Below, piece after piece: positions 42,045 to 50,692 of a stretch of 64,000 nucleotides of DNA; position 1 is the first letter of the stretch, and every line of letters starts with the position of its first letter. The DNA lies in NCBI RefSeq assembly GCF_964212655.1, contig NZ_OZ156465.1:3844001-3908000 (forward strand). The letters are read 5' to 3'. The notes beneath the pieces were generated by a model. It had not been told where the DNA came from. It saw nothing but the letters and a program-made list of their open reading frames with translations, and did not search any database. The position numbers and the translations under genes are program-made. This DNA is from Candidatus Thiodiazotropha sp. LNASS1 (lineage in GTDB: Bacteria > Pseudomonadota > Gammaproteobacteria > Chromatiales > Chromatiaceae).

Positions 42045-44309
42045 ATGCTTGATACCCTCCATCGTATCGTGAAAGAGGTCAATGCAGCGCCCGATCTGGA
42101 ACAGGCCCTTGATATCATCGTGACGCAGGTGAAGGGGGCGATCAGCACGGATGTCTGTTCGGTCTATCTAACCGATTTCGAACGGCGTGAACATGTACTG
42201 ATGGCGACCAAGGGCTTGCATCGGGATGCTGCCGGCAAGGTGAGACTGCCTTACCACCGTGGGCTCATCGGCCTGGTCTGTGAGCGGGCGGAACCGGTCA
42301 ACCTGGCGGATGCGCCCAGTCACAGCCGTTATCTGTTTACCCATGAGACGGGTGAGACCCAGTACAAGGGTTTTCTTGGCGTGCCCATCATCCAGAATCG
42401 CAAAGTGCTGGGCGTGCTGGTGGTGCGTCAGCATATTCAGCGTAGTTTCGAGGATCAGGAGGTCACCTTTCTTTTTACCCTCGCGGCGCAACTAGCCGGC
42501 GCCATCACCTACGCCCAGGCCAGTGGCAATCTGGTGACTCAGAGTGATGACCTTGCACCGCCAAACCGATTTCTTCAGGGGAGACCGGGATCTCCGGGTG
42601 TGGCGCTGGGTACTGCCGTTGTCGTCTATCCCCCGGCTGATCTGGATGCGGTGCCGGACAGATCGTCGAAGGATCCGGATTGTGAGGAGGAGGAGTTCCG
42701 TACAGCGGTTGCCGCCGTGATTCAGGACCTGATGGCGATAGAGGATCGTTTCGAGGAGACGCTGCCGGCGGAGGACCGTGCCCTGTTCGACGCCTGGCTG
42801 ATGATGTTGGGAAGTGATTCGCTGATCGGTAATACGGTCAAAAGAATCCATGAGGGTAACTGGGCGTCGGGGGCGTTGCGTGAAACCATAGAGGAGCATG
42901 CCAAAGTCTTTGATGCCATGGAAGATGTCTACCTGAGAGAGCGTGCTTCCGATGTTCGGGATCTGGGCAGGCGTATTCTGATGCATCTGCAGCAGAAGGT
43001 CGCGGGTCCGACCGACTATCCGGAAAATACGGTACTGGTAGGCGATGAGGTCAGTGCAATGCAGATGGCTGAGGTGCCGCAGGGGCGTCTGGCGGGGGTT
43101 GTCTCAGCCCAGGGGGCCAGTTTTTCCCACGTGGCGATATTGGCACGGGCGATGAACGTGCCGGCTGTGATGGGGCTTAGCGATCTGCCTGTGAATCGGG
43201 TTGACGGCCGGTTCGTGATTCTCGAGGGCTATCTTGGTCGTCTCTATGTCTCTCCTGCGTCGTCAGTGATCCAGGAGTATCAACGACTTGCCAGCGAGGA
43301 TCAGGCTCTCTTCAAAGAGCTTGAAGCGGAGAAGGACCTGCCCTGCGAGACGACAGACGGCGCCAAGATACCGCTGTATATGAATACCGGACTGATCTCC
43401 GAGCTGGGCTCCCAAGGCAGCTACGAGTCGGAAGGTGTCGGTCTGTATCGCACAGAGCTGCCATTCATGGTGCGTGACAGCTTTCCCGGCGAATCGGTGC
43501 AGGTGGCAAATTATCAGAGGGTAATGAGTGCTTTTCATCCCCGTCCGGTAACCATTCGCACCCTCGATATCGGTGGCGATAAACCGCTTCCCTACTTTCC
43601 GGTGGAGGAGTCGAACCCATTTTTGGGTTGGCGGGGAATACGCATCTCTCTGGATCATCCCGAAATATTCCTTACCCAGGTGCGTGCTATCCTGCGTGCC
43701 GCTATCGGTCTGGATAACGTCCGTATTCTTCTGCCGATGATCAGCCATGTGCAGGAGGTGGATGACGCACTGCTTCTGATTCAGCGTGCCCACGATGAAT
43801 TGATAGAAGAGGATTATGCCGTAACCATGCCGAAGATCGGTGTGATGATCGAAGTGCCGTCCGCTGTCTATCAGGTCGATGCTCTGGCGCGCCGGATCGA
43901 TTTCGTCTCCGTCGGCACCAATGACCTGACCCAGTATCTGCTTGCAGTGGATCGGAACAATGCCCACGTTGCGGATATCTACGATGATATGCATCCGTCG
44001 GTACTGCGGGCGCTTATCCAGATCGTCTCCGGGGCCAAAGCGTATCAGCGTGAAGTCAGCGTCTGTGGCGAGATGGCGGGCAATCCCGCTGCCGCTGTGC
44101 TGTTGATCGGCATGGGTGTGGACAGTCTGAGTATGAATGGGGGCAGTCTGTTACGTGTGAAGTGGGTATTACGATCAGTCTCCCGCTCCAGGGCCAGGGA
44201 ATTGCTGCAGGCGGCATTGCGTTGCGAAAAGGTATCCGAAGTCAAACTGCTGCTTGGCAATGCCTTGGAAGAGATGGGATTGGGTGGCCTGATGCGTGCG
44301 GGCAGGTAA
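42045..44309 (+). CDS. ptsP: PTS-Ntr enzyme I (PEP-protein phosphotransferase with GAF)
   Basis: This 754-residue protein begins with a GAF domain (about 1-155), then the EI N-terminal domain with the phospho-His in GASFSHVAILARAMNVP, and the PEP-binding barrel (LYRTELPFMVRD, TIRTLDIGGDKPLP, SVGTNDLTQYLLAVDR, SVCGEMAGNP with its catalytic Cys). It starts the nitrogen-related PTS phosphorelay to NPr and EIIA-Ntr, controlling potassium and nitrogen/carbon balance rather than sugar uptake. Confidence 0.96.
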   Translation: MLDTLHRIVKEVNAAPDLEQALDIIVTQVKGAISTDVCSVYLTDFERREHVLMATKGLHRDAAGKVRLPYHRGLIGLVCERAEPVNLADAPSHSRYLFTHETGETQYKGFLGVPIIQNRKVLGVLVVRQHIQRSFEDQEVTFLFTLAAQLAGAITYAQASGNLVTQSDDLAPPNRFLQGRPGSPGVALGTAVVVYPPADLDAVPDRSSKDPDCEEEEFRTAVAAVIQDLMAIEDRFEETLPAEDRALFDAWLMMLGSDSLIGNTVKRIHEGNWASGALRETIEEHAKVFDAMEDVYLRERASDVRDLGRRILMHLQQKVAGPTDYPENTVLVGDEVSAMQMAEVPQGRLAGVVSAQGASFSHVAILARAMNVPAVMGLSDLPVNRVDGRFVILEGYLGRLYVSPASSVIQEYQRLASEDQALFKELEAEKDLPCETTDGAKIPLYMNTGLISELGSQGSYESEGVGLYRTELPFMVRDSFPGESVQVANYQRVMSAFHPRPVTIRTLDIGGDKPLPYFPVEESNPFLGWRGIRISLDHPEIFLTQVRAILRAAIGLDNVRILLPMISHVQEVDDALLLIQRAHDELIEEDYAVTMPKIGVMIEVPSAVYQVDALARRIDFVSVGTNDLTQYLLAVDRNNAHVADIYDDMHPSVLRALIQIVSGAKAYQREVSVCGEMAGNPAAAVLLIGMGVDSLSMNGGSLLRVKWVLRSVSRSRARELLQAALRCEKVSEVKLLLGNALEEMGLGGLMRAGR

Positions 44310-44430
44310 TGGGGTGTTGTAAATCATGGTAATAGGTTCAGCCATTACCAATGATCTACCTCTTGTCGCGACAGTTTCAGGCTCATATCCGATTCACCGA
44401 TACTTGATCACAACTTCCTTGGATGATCGC

Positions 44431-45186
44431 TCAGGCGGGTTGATAGGTCAGCGTATCCATCAAGTCGATCATGAATTCCATCTCTTCCTCCTCGACCTTT
44501 ACCCAGCTATCGAAACCCAGAGATTGAAGCACTCCACTCCCCTTAGGATCCTCAGACATAGCCGCCAACAACTCGCTCAGCCGCTGTTGCTTGTCTGCCA
44601 GCTTGGGGCCTATCAATAAGGCATGGTGGATTATATGGATCTGACTGGTGACGAGTGGACGCAACTGCTTGCGGGTGACGCCAGACAGGGAGTTAAATGC
44701 CTCAGCCAGAAAGAAACCCAGATCAACCTGGCCTTGGATCACAGCTTTAGCAACAAGTGGGTAGCTTTCCTTCTCGTCGCGTTGCGTATTCTCGGCATTG
44801 AGTTCGGCCGGTTCAAGCATGATGGCGCACATGAGGTTGACATCGGGATCATCGGTAGCGGCGATTCGTATTCCGCTGCTTAGGTCTTCCACTACCTGTG
44901 TTGGGCTGTCATCCCGTACAGCAATAATCGCTTCATCCGCCACACCGCCGGGCCTGGCCACAGGCAGGAATCCTTTTTCGCGCACCAGCATGGCCGCATC
45001 GTAAGGATTGGCATAGATCAGATCCACCTGGTCGGATTGGATCGCGGATCGCTGATCGTTGAAATTATTGTATAGCTCCAGATGGATCCCTTCATCAAGG
45101 GCCTTCTGCAGCCAGGTGTTGAATATATACCAGCCGGAGATATGATCGGGTGTAAAGTCGGGGCTTACAGTGAGTTGAAATGGCAT
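44431..45186 (-). CDS. PhnD-like binding protein without a signal peptide
   Basis: This 251-residue protein has the phosphate/phosphonate-binding fold (QLTVSPDFTPDHISGWYIFNTWL, VDLIYANPYDAAMLVREKGF, GVADEAIIAVRDD, LVAKAVIQGQVDLGFFLAEAF), but starts directly with the first strand and has no export signal. GGAG sits 8 nt before the ATG, and no longer in-frame N-terminus is visible. I infer a cytoplasmic ligand sensor. It is the last gene of the roadblock/GTPase cluster. Confidence 0.8.
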   Translation of the reverse strand: MPFQLTVSPDFTPDHISGWYIFNTWLQKALDEGIHLELYNNFNDQRSAIQSDQVDLIYANPYDAAMLVREKGFLPVARPGGVADEAIIAVRDDSPTQVVEDLSSGIRIAATDDPDVNLMCAIMLEPAELNAENTQRDEKESYPLVAKAVIQGQVDLGFFLAEAFNSLSGVTRKQLRPLVTSQIHIIHHALLIGPKLADKQQRLSELLAAMSEDPKGSGVLQSLGFDSWVKVEEEEMEFMIDLMDTLTYQPA

Positions 45187-45201
45187 TTTGGAATCTCCAG
45201 C

Positions 45202-45675
45202 TTAGAATAGGGTTGGGTAGGTCTTGATGCACTCCTCGACCTTTCTCCGCGCAGGTTTACGGCGGACAGAGGTGTAACCGGTAATCTTGCCGTTACGCAC
45301 ATTGGGGATAACCGTTGCCAATACCCAATAGAAGCCGCCATCTTTTCGCAGATTTTTCACATAACCATGCCACTTTTCTCCTTTTTGCACCGTATCCCAT
45401 AAATCCTTGAAGGCAGCCGGAGGCATATCCGGATGACGCAGTATGTGGTGAGGCTGGCCCAGCAGCTCATCTTCACTGTAAACGGCCATCTCCACAAAGG
45501 AGTGGTTGACCTGGGTGATGATGCCGGCGGGATCGGTACGGGAAACGATGAGGCGTCCATCCGGATATGGTGACTCGATATCCGTCACCAAAATATGGCG
45601 ACTGCTGCCATCCTGGAAAGTGAGCGTATGCTCACGGTAATCGCCGACAATGTCGTCAGGGTTCATATCATGCAT
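45202..45675 (-). CDS. PAS-domain protein (Aer-like PAS)
   Basis: This 157-residue single-domain protein contains a PAS fold close to that of aerotaxis sensors: IVSRTDPAGIITQVNHSFVEMA, LLGQPHHILRHPDMP, FKDLWDTVQKGEKWHGYVKN and FYWVLATVIPNV. Related PAS domains bind FAD or haem and sense redox or oxygen. No output domain is fused, so it probably acts through its neighbours. I start at ATG 45675 (GGAG 8 nt upstream) instead of a TTG at 45690. Confidence 0.88.
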   Translation of the reverse strand: MHDMNPDDIVGDYREHTLTFQDGSSRHILVTDIESPYPDGRLIVSRTDPAGIITQVNHSFVEMAVYSEDELLGQPHHILRHPDMPPAAFKDLWDTVQKGEKWHGYVKNLRKDGGFYWVLATVIPNVRNGKITGYTSVRRKPARRKVEECIKTYPTLF

Positions 45676-45710
45676 GGTAATGAGCTCCAAGTGATCTCAC
45701 TGAATCAAAG

Positions 45711-46073
45711 TTAGATGAGTTTTGAGATACCTTCCGCCGCTCGTTTTACATCAAGGAAGATCAAACCAAGTTTTGTGCTGGATTTTGCCAGAACGGATAT
45801 GACCGCCTCTTCACCTGCATGGGTCATGATGACATAGCCTTGATTACCCTTAATCAATACCTGTTCAAGTTCCCCACGGGCCAGTTCTTGGGCAGTTCGG
45901 TCACCCAGGGAGAGCATGGCTGCACTCATCGCGCCCACCCGGTCCTCATCCAGATTAGCGGGTAGCAGGGAGGCCATGATCAGGCCGTCAGTAGAGATGA
46001 CTGCAGAGGCCTCAATGTCTGCAGAGGTGCCGTTGAGTTCACTCAGTATCGATGCCAACATGTCTTCACGCAT
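45711..46073 (-). CDS. Roadblock/LC7-domain protein (MglB-like)
   Basis: This 120-residue protein is a single roadblock domain: helix MLASILSELNGTSADIEASAVISTDG, LIMASLLPANLDEDRVGAMSAAMLSLGDRTAQEL and VLIKGNQGYVIMTHAGEEAVISVLA. Such proteins regulate small GTPases, as MglB does for MglA in polarity control. A small GTPase is encoded in the same cluster. GGAG precedes the ATG by 9 nt. Confidence 0.9.
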   Translation of the reverse strand: MREDMLASILSELNGTSADIEASAVISTDGLIMASLLPANLDEDRVGAMSAAMLSLGDRTAQELARGELEQVLIKGNQGYVIMTHAGEEAVISVLAKSSTKLGLIFLDVKRAAEGISKLI

Positions 46074-46119
46074 TGTCGTTTACTCCTGGAGTGGTATAAA
46101 AAAAATTACAGCTAAGGTT

Positions 46120-46254
46120 CTATTTGGTGTAAGTACTGACCATATTGTTGAGCTGTGTCCGGCTCATGCCCGTTATCCGGAAGAGTTGGTCAAGCTCTTC
46201 GGCCAGGCGGAATGAATCATGGAGCTTTCGCTCCACCCTGTTGATGTCAACCAT
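46120..46254 (-). CDS. Small helical protein overlapping the upstream gene
   Basis: This 44-codon minus-strand frame begins with ATG at 46254 and overlaps the stop of the preceding gene (46247) by 8 nt (ATGGTTGA), which indicates translational coupling. GGGAG lies about 11 nt upstream. The product is predicted helical, with RVERKLHDSFRLAEELDQLF followed by RITGMSRTQLNNMVSTY. It is unrecognised, but its placement between two roadblock-type genes and the coupling support real expression. Confidence 0.6.
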   Translation of the reverse strand: MVDINRVERKLHDSFRLAEELDQLFRITGMSRTQLNNMVSTYTK

Positions 46255-46909
46255 TGTCGGTTTGGTTCTCCCATAGTTTTTCTGTCGAGTAACGCAGGGT
46301 TAGTGTCCACACCAGATCGCGAAATGCCGGTTGATTGAGACAGGGACGGTCTTCGATAACCAGCACAAAGCGTTGTTGGCCGATATGCAGGGGCCAGAAT
46401 CCAAGCTGGCTGTTGCCTGAGGCGTCAGCCAGCGTCCAAGCTTGTTGATTCAGGCCCAAGTTATTGGCGAGCAAGTGTTGGTGTCGTTCATAGAGGGAAC
46501 CCAGATCGGCACTGACGGCGGATAGCGCTTCGGCGGCTTCATGCGGTATACCACTGGTTGCAAGGTAGAATCCCTGGTTGTCTGCCAACAGCGCCTTGCC
46601 AGTGAAGGAAACCTGCTTCAACAGTTCAGGAAGTACATCCTCCAACGGGCCCACCGGTGCCGACAGGGGGGAGTCGAGTCCAGTTAACCAGCCGAGGTCC
46701 TGTAGCCTGGAGATCAGCTCCACAGTCGCTTGCTGATCCAGTCCACTCCAGTTGGTAAGACGTTCACTATCTGCAATCGGACATCTGCTTTGCGCCAGAA
46801 TGCCAAACAACAATCGTCTTGCCGGTTCCATATGGCTTGAACTCGCCGCATAGAAGGTGCCTGCAGGGGTGGGTTCCAAATAGGCAGAGGTATCCAGGTT
46901 CATGGTCAT
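46247..46909 (-). CDS. Roadblock-like domain protein with N-terminal helical/winged region
   Basis: This 220-residue protein has an N-terminal region of about 95 residues with a winged-helix look (RRLLFGILAQSRCPIADSERL, TVELISRLQDLGWL). Its C-terminal half reads like a divergent roadblock/LC7 domain (TGKALLADNQGFYLATSGI, EAAEALSAVSADLGSLYERH, WPLHIGQQRFVLVIED). I infer a second partner for the GTPase encoded 5 bp upstream. Confidence 0.7.
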   Translation of the reverse strand: MTMNLDTSAYLEPTPAGTFYAASSSHMEPARRLLFGILAQSRCPIADSERLTNWSGLDQQATVELISRLQDLGWLTGLDSPLSAPVGPLEDVLPELLKQVSFTGKALLADNQGFYLATSGIPHEAAEALSAVSADLGSLYERHQHLLANNLGLNQQAWTLADASGNSQLGFWPLHIGQQRFVLVIEDRPCLNQPAFRDLVWTLTLRYSTEKLWENQTDNG

Positions 46910-46913
46910 GTCA

Positions 46914-47453
46914 TTAGTTCGCCAACGTGGGATCTAGGGAGTAGAGCAGAGACTGCACCAGTAGAGAGACATCGCCCTTTTTGCGGGCATCCACCTCCAA
47001 TAGTGGCAGTGTGGACCAGCCGAGGGCAGACAGTTCTCGTTGATAATCGCCAATTGTCGGGGTGGATTTTTCATCCATACGGGTAATGCCGATGGAAACC
47101 GCTGTGCAGCCGATAAAATCTTTAAAGGCATCAAGAAAAAAGTGGAGGTCGCGAAACGGTTCGATCCGTGAATTGTCGATCAGCAATACCAAGCCGAGTC
47201 CGCCTTGTGTGAGAATGTCCCACATAAAGTCAAAACGCTCCTGACCGGGGGTGCCGTATAAGTGGATGCGCTCTTCTCCAGCCAACTGCATAATGCCGTA
47301 ATCCATCGCGACTGTGGTTTGGGATTTGCGATCTTTCGTCATGTCGCTGGCCAACTCATCAGTGGTAACCATGGGCACATCTGACAGCACGCTGATAGCT
47401 GTTGTTTTACCGGCGCCTACAGGGCCGGTGAAAATGATTTTATAATTTGCCAT
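46914..47453 (-). CDS. Small Ras-like GTPase (MglA/SrgA-type)
   Basis: This 179-residue GTP-binding protein has a P-loop GPVGAGKTT, a switch II region YGTPGQERFDFMWDIL in which the G3 motif DxxG reads GTPG, and a base-specificity region GITRMDE in place of NKxD. These departures match the bacterial ATP/GTP-binding family that travels with roadblock proteins. It would act as a molecular switch in the cytoplasm, with the roadblock proteins as regulators. Confidence 0.9.
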   Translation of the reverse strand: MANYKIIFTGPVGAGKTTAISVLSDVPMVTTDELASDMTKDRKSQTTVAMDYGIMQLAGEERIHLYGTPGQERFDFMWDILTQGGLGLVLLIDNSRIEPFRDLHFFLDAFKDFIGCTAVSIGITRMDEKSTPTIGDYQRELSALGWSTLPLLEVDARKKGDVSLLVQSLLYSLDPTLAN

Positions 47454-47482
47454 AGGGTTTCATGATCCGGTCTCAGTATTCA

Positions 47483-48694
47483 TCATGCAGCACGCAGATG
47501 ATTCAGGATGCGCCCCAGCAGTCCTTTACGTGAAGGCTCCGCTTTTTGCATCTGAACCATTTCCTCACCCCCGGGTACTGTTTGAAGTTGTACCAAGCCC
47601 AAGTTATGGCAAGCGGAGTAAAAGGCACAGACATAGCGCGCTTCCATGCCCAGGGTGTCCGCAGTCTGGGCCAGGGAAACCGGGGTTCGGGACCACAACG
47701 CGGCGATACGAAGAAATGGTGAAATGCTCAATAGCCGGGTTAAATTAGGCCACTGCCGTAGATGTACCGGAGCATGAATGTCCGTGTTAAGCGGGAGGCG
47801 GCCGCGGGCACTCCATAAGGTCACTTTCCAAAGCAACGCATCCATATTCTGAGGTGTCTGCTTACTGAGTCGCAACAGGTTGCTTTCGTTGACGCGAGGA
47901 TTCTCGAAACGAATCTCGTCCGGTTTGACTGCCATGAGGCAGCGTGGGCGTAGCCTGGAATCACTGAGGTCAGTCAAAGCAACACCGGCTTTTGGCAGCA
48001 GGGTGATACTTTTTCCGCCAGGCAGGTGGAGTGCGATCGGATATGCATCTTTCCGGCAGCGTGCTATGGCGGTCTCCAGGATGTGTTGGAATAGGTTTTG
48101 GGAATCATAAAAAAGCTTGTCGCGGTCTGCTCCATTGACTAAGTCTGTACTGTTTTCAGTACCGCAACACTCATGGGTGATACGGGTTAGAGTTTCAAGG
48201 TTGCGTACGGCATTTTGAGTGTCGTTGGCAGCGAACCCTACCGGCATTCGTTTCTCTTCAGTATCGGGCTGTCCGATAGTGATCGGTTGTACTGATGGCT
48301 TGGGGGGAGATTCAGCTTTTTGGATTTTAACCGGTGTTTTTGTTTCGGTATCTGCGTTTTTATGGATTGGTTCATTGCGATAAAAGTCAATAATTGTCTT
48401 AAGTGAATCGACCTTTATTGGTTTACGCAGGAACTGCACGCCATCAATCTCTCGATCACGCACCGAGAGTGCGAGCATAGGGCGGTGAGGATAGTGGTTG
48501 CGCTGATGCTGAAGTAGTTTTTGACCGTTTAAACTGTCTAAATCCAGTATACACAACTGCGCCTGTTGTTCCGGCACTATGGTATACTTATCTTTGTTCT
48601 GCCTTTGGAGGAACAGTTCGAGCATGGCCATATCCCTATCGCTTACTCCCAATAGTGCTATTTTGAATAGCTTTTGATCGTTTCGAGTAGACAT
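47483..48694 (-). CDS. Receiver-like protein with uncharacterised C-terminal region
   Basis: This 403-residue protein starts with a receiver-like fold (FKIALLGVSDRDMAMLELFL, AQLCILDLDSLNGQKLLQ, REIDGVQFLRKPIKVDSLKTII): the phosphoacceptor-like Asp lies in ILDLDS, but the acidic pair after strand 1 is weak. A polar linker follows, then about 240 residues of unknown fold with a possible winged helix near the end (SLAQTADTLGMEARYVCAFYSA). GAGGAA precedes the ATG. I infer an adaptor or DNA-binding role without a known family. Confidence 0.7.
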   Translation of the reverse strand: MSTRNDQKLFKIALLGVSDRDMAMLELFLQRQNKDKYTIVPEQQAQLCILDLDSLNGQKLLQHQRNHYPHRPMLALSVRDREIDGVQFLRKPIKVDSLKTIIDFYRNEPIHKNADTETKTPVKIQKAESPPKPSVQPITIGQPDTEEKRMPVGFAANDTQNAVRNLETLTRITHECCGTENSTDLVNGADRDKLFYDSQNLFQHILETAIARCRKDAYPIALHLPGGKSITLLPKAGVALTDLSDSRLRPRCLMAVKPDEIRFENPRVNESNLLRLSKQTPQNMDALLWKVTLWSARGRLPLNTDIHAPVHLRQWPNLTRLLSISPFLRIAALWSRTPVSLAQTADTLGMEARYVCAFYSACHNLGLVQLQTVPGGEEMVQMQKAEPSRKGLLGRILNHLRAA

Positions 48695-48703
48695 AAAGAT
48701 TCC

Positions 48704-49435
48704 TCAATTTTCCAGCTTACTGCGTGTCTGATTCCATTCTTCAAGCGCAATAACAATGTTGTTGCCAAGCCTCTCCTGCATGCGTATCAGGTCTTCAAGT
48801 GAACGTGTATGGCTATACAGTTCCAGTAATTCGTGATGCAGTTCAGGGGTTTTTGGTGCTTCTATCAGTGCCTCTTCCAGGATCTGCTGCGCCTTGGATA
48901 CATCGCCAAAATTAAGTTCTTCTCTCGCTAGGTCCAATGGATTCTGTTGTTTTAAGCTGGGCGTGGTTCGAGAGGTTTCTTTTTTTACGAGAATTGTATT
49001 CCCCGCAAAAAAGTTGCCGAGCACGGAATGGCGACTGGGTGGCAGCGACTGATCAGGTCGCAGTCCAGGTTTATAGTGCTTGAGAAACAGGTCATAGCGG
49101 TCTTGCGGCAGTATTTTTTTCAATTGTCGTAAAAGGCTGCCCCGTAGACTGATGCCCTTGTCGCCAAGTACCAAGTGAAGGTCCAGCATGGCGCCGAATG
49201 ATGCATCAGCTTCATTGCATGCCAAGTGTAAGCGTACTCTGCGAACATGGTTGATCAGGTTGAATGGTTCGCGTGCGACAGAATATGCTAAATGTTTCGA
49301 CCACAAGTTCAGGTCAACACCTTTAGGAATGGTTAAATCCCATTGAGGCTGATCAATGAAGGCCATCTGCATCGGATAGCCGGCCGTCTCAGCAGTGTAT
49401 TCATCAAAATGAGGATTTTTTTGAGCGTCTGACAT
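48704..49435 (-). CDS. FimV/TPR-like protein
   Basis: This 243-residue cytoplasmic protein has a middle part (LHLACNEADASFGAMLDLHLVLGDKG) and a C-terminal TPR-like region (PLDLAREELNFGDVSKAQQILEEALIE, HHELLELYSHTRSLEDLIRMQERL) that resembles the FimV C-terminal domain, the part that recruits polar and type IV pilus regulators. It lacks membrane and LysM segments. It is the first gene of the signalling cluster. I start at ATG 49435, with AGGTGG upstream, rather than a GTG at 49444. Confidence 0.65.
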   Translation of the reverse strand: MSDAQKNPHFDEYTAETAGYPMQMAFIDQPQWDLTIPKGVDLNLWSKHLAYSVAREPFNLINHVRRVRLHLACNEADASFGAMLDLHLVLGDKGISLRGSLLRQLKKILPQDRYDLFLKHYKPGLRPDQSLPPSRHSVLGNFFAGNTILVKKETSRTTPSLKQQNPLDLAREELNFGDVSKAQQILEEALIEAPKTPELHHELLELYSHTRSLEDLIRMQERLGNNIVIALEEWNQTRSKLEN

Positions 49436-49937
49436 TAAAGCCACCTAATATCCATGTTCCCCTGAATGTCACGAAACCAGACAAGCAGAGACCCCTTCAT
49501 TAATCCAGGGTAAAGAGTTGATTAAATTAAGCTTTAATGTCAGATAGAAGGATCAGCCTACACCCTTGAGTGCATCCCTTCAGTATTGCGTATGGTGGTC
49601 TGTCGCTCCAGAGAGGTTCTTGACATGTATCAGCCTAAAGATTTCCAGTTTTAACGGTAAGGATGACAATATCTTTAGTACTTTTGTGACTTAGATCACA
49701 CATTATTCGAAGTAATGGTAGAAAGAAGAAGTTAATTCTGGATGTGTTTTCACGCGGTTGAATATGTGATGTCTGATTTATAGGCGGCCGTCGAGGGCTG
49801 TGGCGGCTAGTTCCTTAAAGCATGCATGCACTTGCCGCACACTTGTCATCCCCATGGCGTAGAAGGAATGGAGAGTTTATGTGCTGCCTTTTCAGGTCAC
49901 GGGTATAAAGTTGTAGATAAGGCAGCAACTCAATTGT
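49436..49937. other. Intergenic region upstream of the GTPase/roadblock cluster
   Basis: This 500-bp spacer lies between the SH3 protein's 3' end and the FimV-like gene. It contains a perfect CRP-type site (49685-49700) and AT-rich flanks suited to a promoter. I find no gene in it. Confidence 0.5.
49685..49700. promoter_or_regulatory. Perfect CRP/Vfr-type binding site
   Basis: TGTGACTTAGATCACA fits the consensus TGTGA-N6-TCACA without a mismatch. It lies 250 bp upstream of the FimV-like gene start. This is consistent with cAMP-CRP (Vfr) control of the signalling cluster, though the distance is long. Confidence 0.6.
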
Positions 49938-50606
49938 TTAAAGAGAACCCCAGTTGCTGCGGCGTCTTTGGAATCGCAGATGTGGCAGGATCAGGCCAAT
50001 CAAAATGCCGGCAATGATGACACCCGCACCGATAAGGAACCAGTCACGTGTGGCCTCATTGCTGAGGCCGCGGTTTTCCTGCTTCAAATCCTCCGCTTCA
50101 CGGGTCAGATCGGCAACCTGTTTGCGCAGTTCATTGCGTTCGTTGGAGATGCGAATTGCATTGGAAGCGGTTCTCTGGATGCTTTGCAGCTCCTGTTCCT
50201 GCTTGTCCTTGATCTGTTGCAGCTTTTTGTGTGAGGCCAGTAGTTCACGGTGATTCTTCTGCAGGTCGGCAAGGTTACGCCGCAGTTCACCCGGAGCTGC
50301 CTTCAACGCATCAATCTCCTTGCGCATGGTCTCCAATTGAGTACGTGCGACAGGTTCACTCAGCAGTTGCCTGGTTAGCACGAAGCCCTCTTTGGTGCCC
50401 ACCCGAACCTTGCTGTAGCCGCTCTCCTTGTTGGTGGAGATGACCTCCACTGCAGTGCCGGTGTTGATGTAACGGGTTATGCGGTGTTTGATGCTCTCGC
50501 CGGTACGCATGGCGATCTTGAAGTCGTCAGTAACATAGTAGGTTTTTGCCTGAACCATCGCAGGCAGTAGCAGCAGGCAGAAGATCGAAATAGTGAATCT
50601 CTTCAT
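49938..50606 (-). CDS. TIGR04211-type SH3 domain protein
   Basis: This 222-residue protein has a signal peptide (ISIFCLLLLPAMVQA), a bacterial SH3 domain (YYVTDDFKIAMRTGESIKHRI, GTAVEVISTNKESGYSKVRV), a coiled coil of about 90 residues (LRRNLADLQKNHRELLASHK) and a C-terminal membrane helix (FLIGAGVIIAGILIGLIL) with a basic tail. This is the YgiM-like TIGR04211 architecture, an inner-membrane-anchored periplasmic protein of unknown envelope role. Confidence 0.9.
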   Translation of the reverse strand: MKRFTISIFCLLLLPAMVQAKTYYVTDDFKIAMRTGESIKHRITRYINTGTAVEVISTNKESGYSKVRVGTKEGFVLTRQLLSEPVARTQLETMRKEIDALKAAPGELRRNLADLQKNHRELLASHKKLQQIKDKQEQELQSIQRTASNAIRISNERNELRKQVADLTREAEDLKQENRGLSNEATRDWFLIGAGVIIAGILIGLILPHLRFQRRRSNWGSL

Positions 50607-50692
50607 GGCAATCTCTCAGTCCGACGATTATCGGGCATTTTACAACTCTAAGCGTTCCTTGTTACAAAACAGACCACATTTTAACAGGCTGT

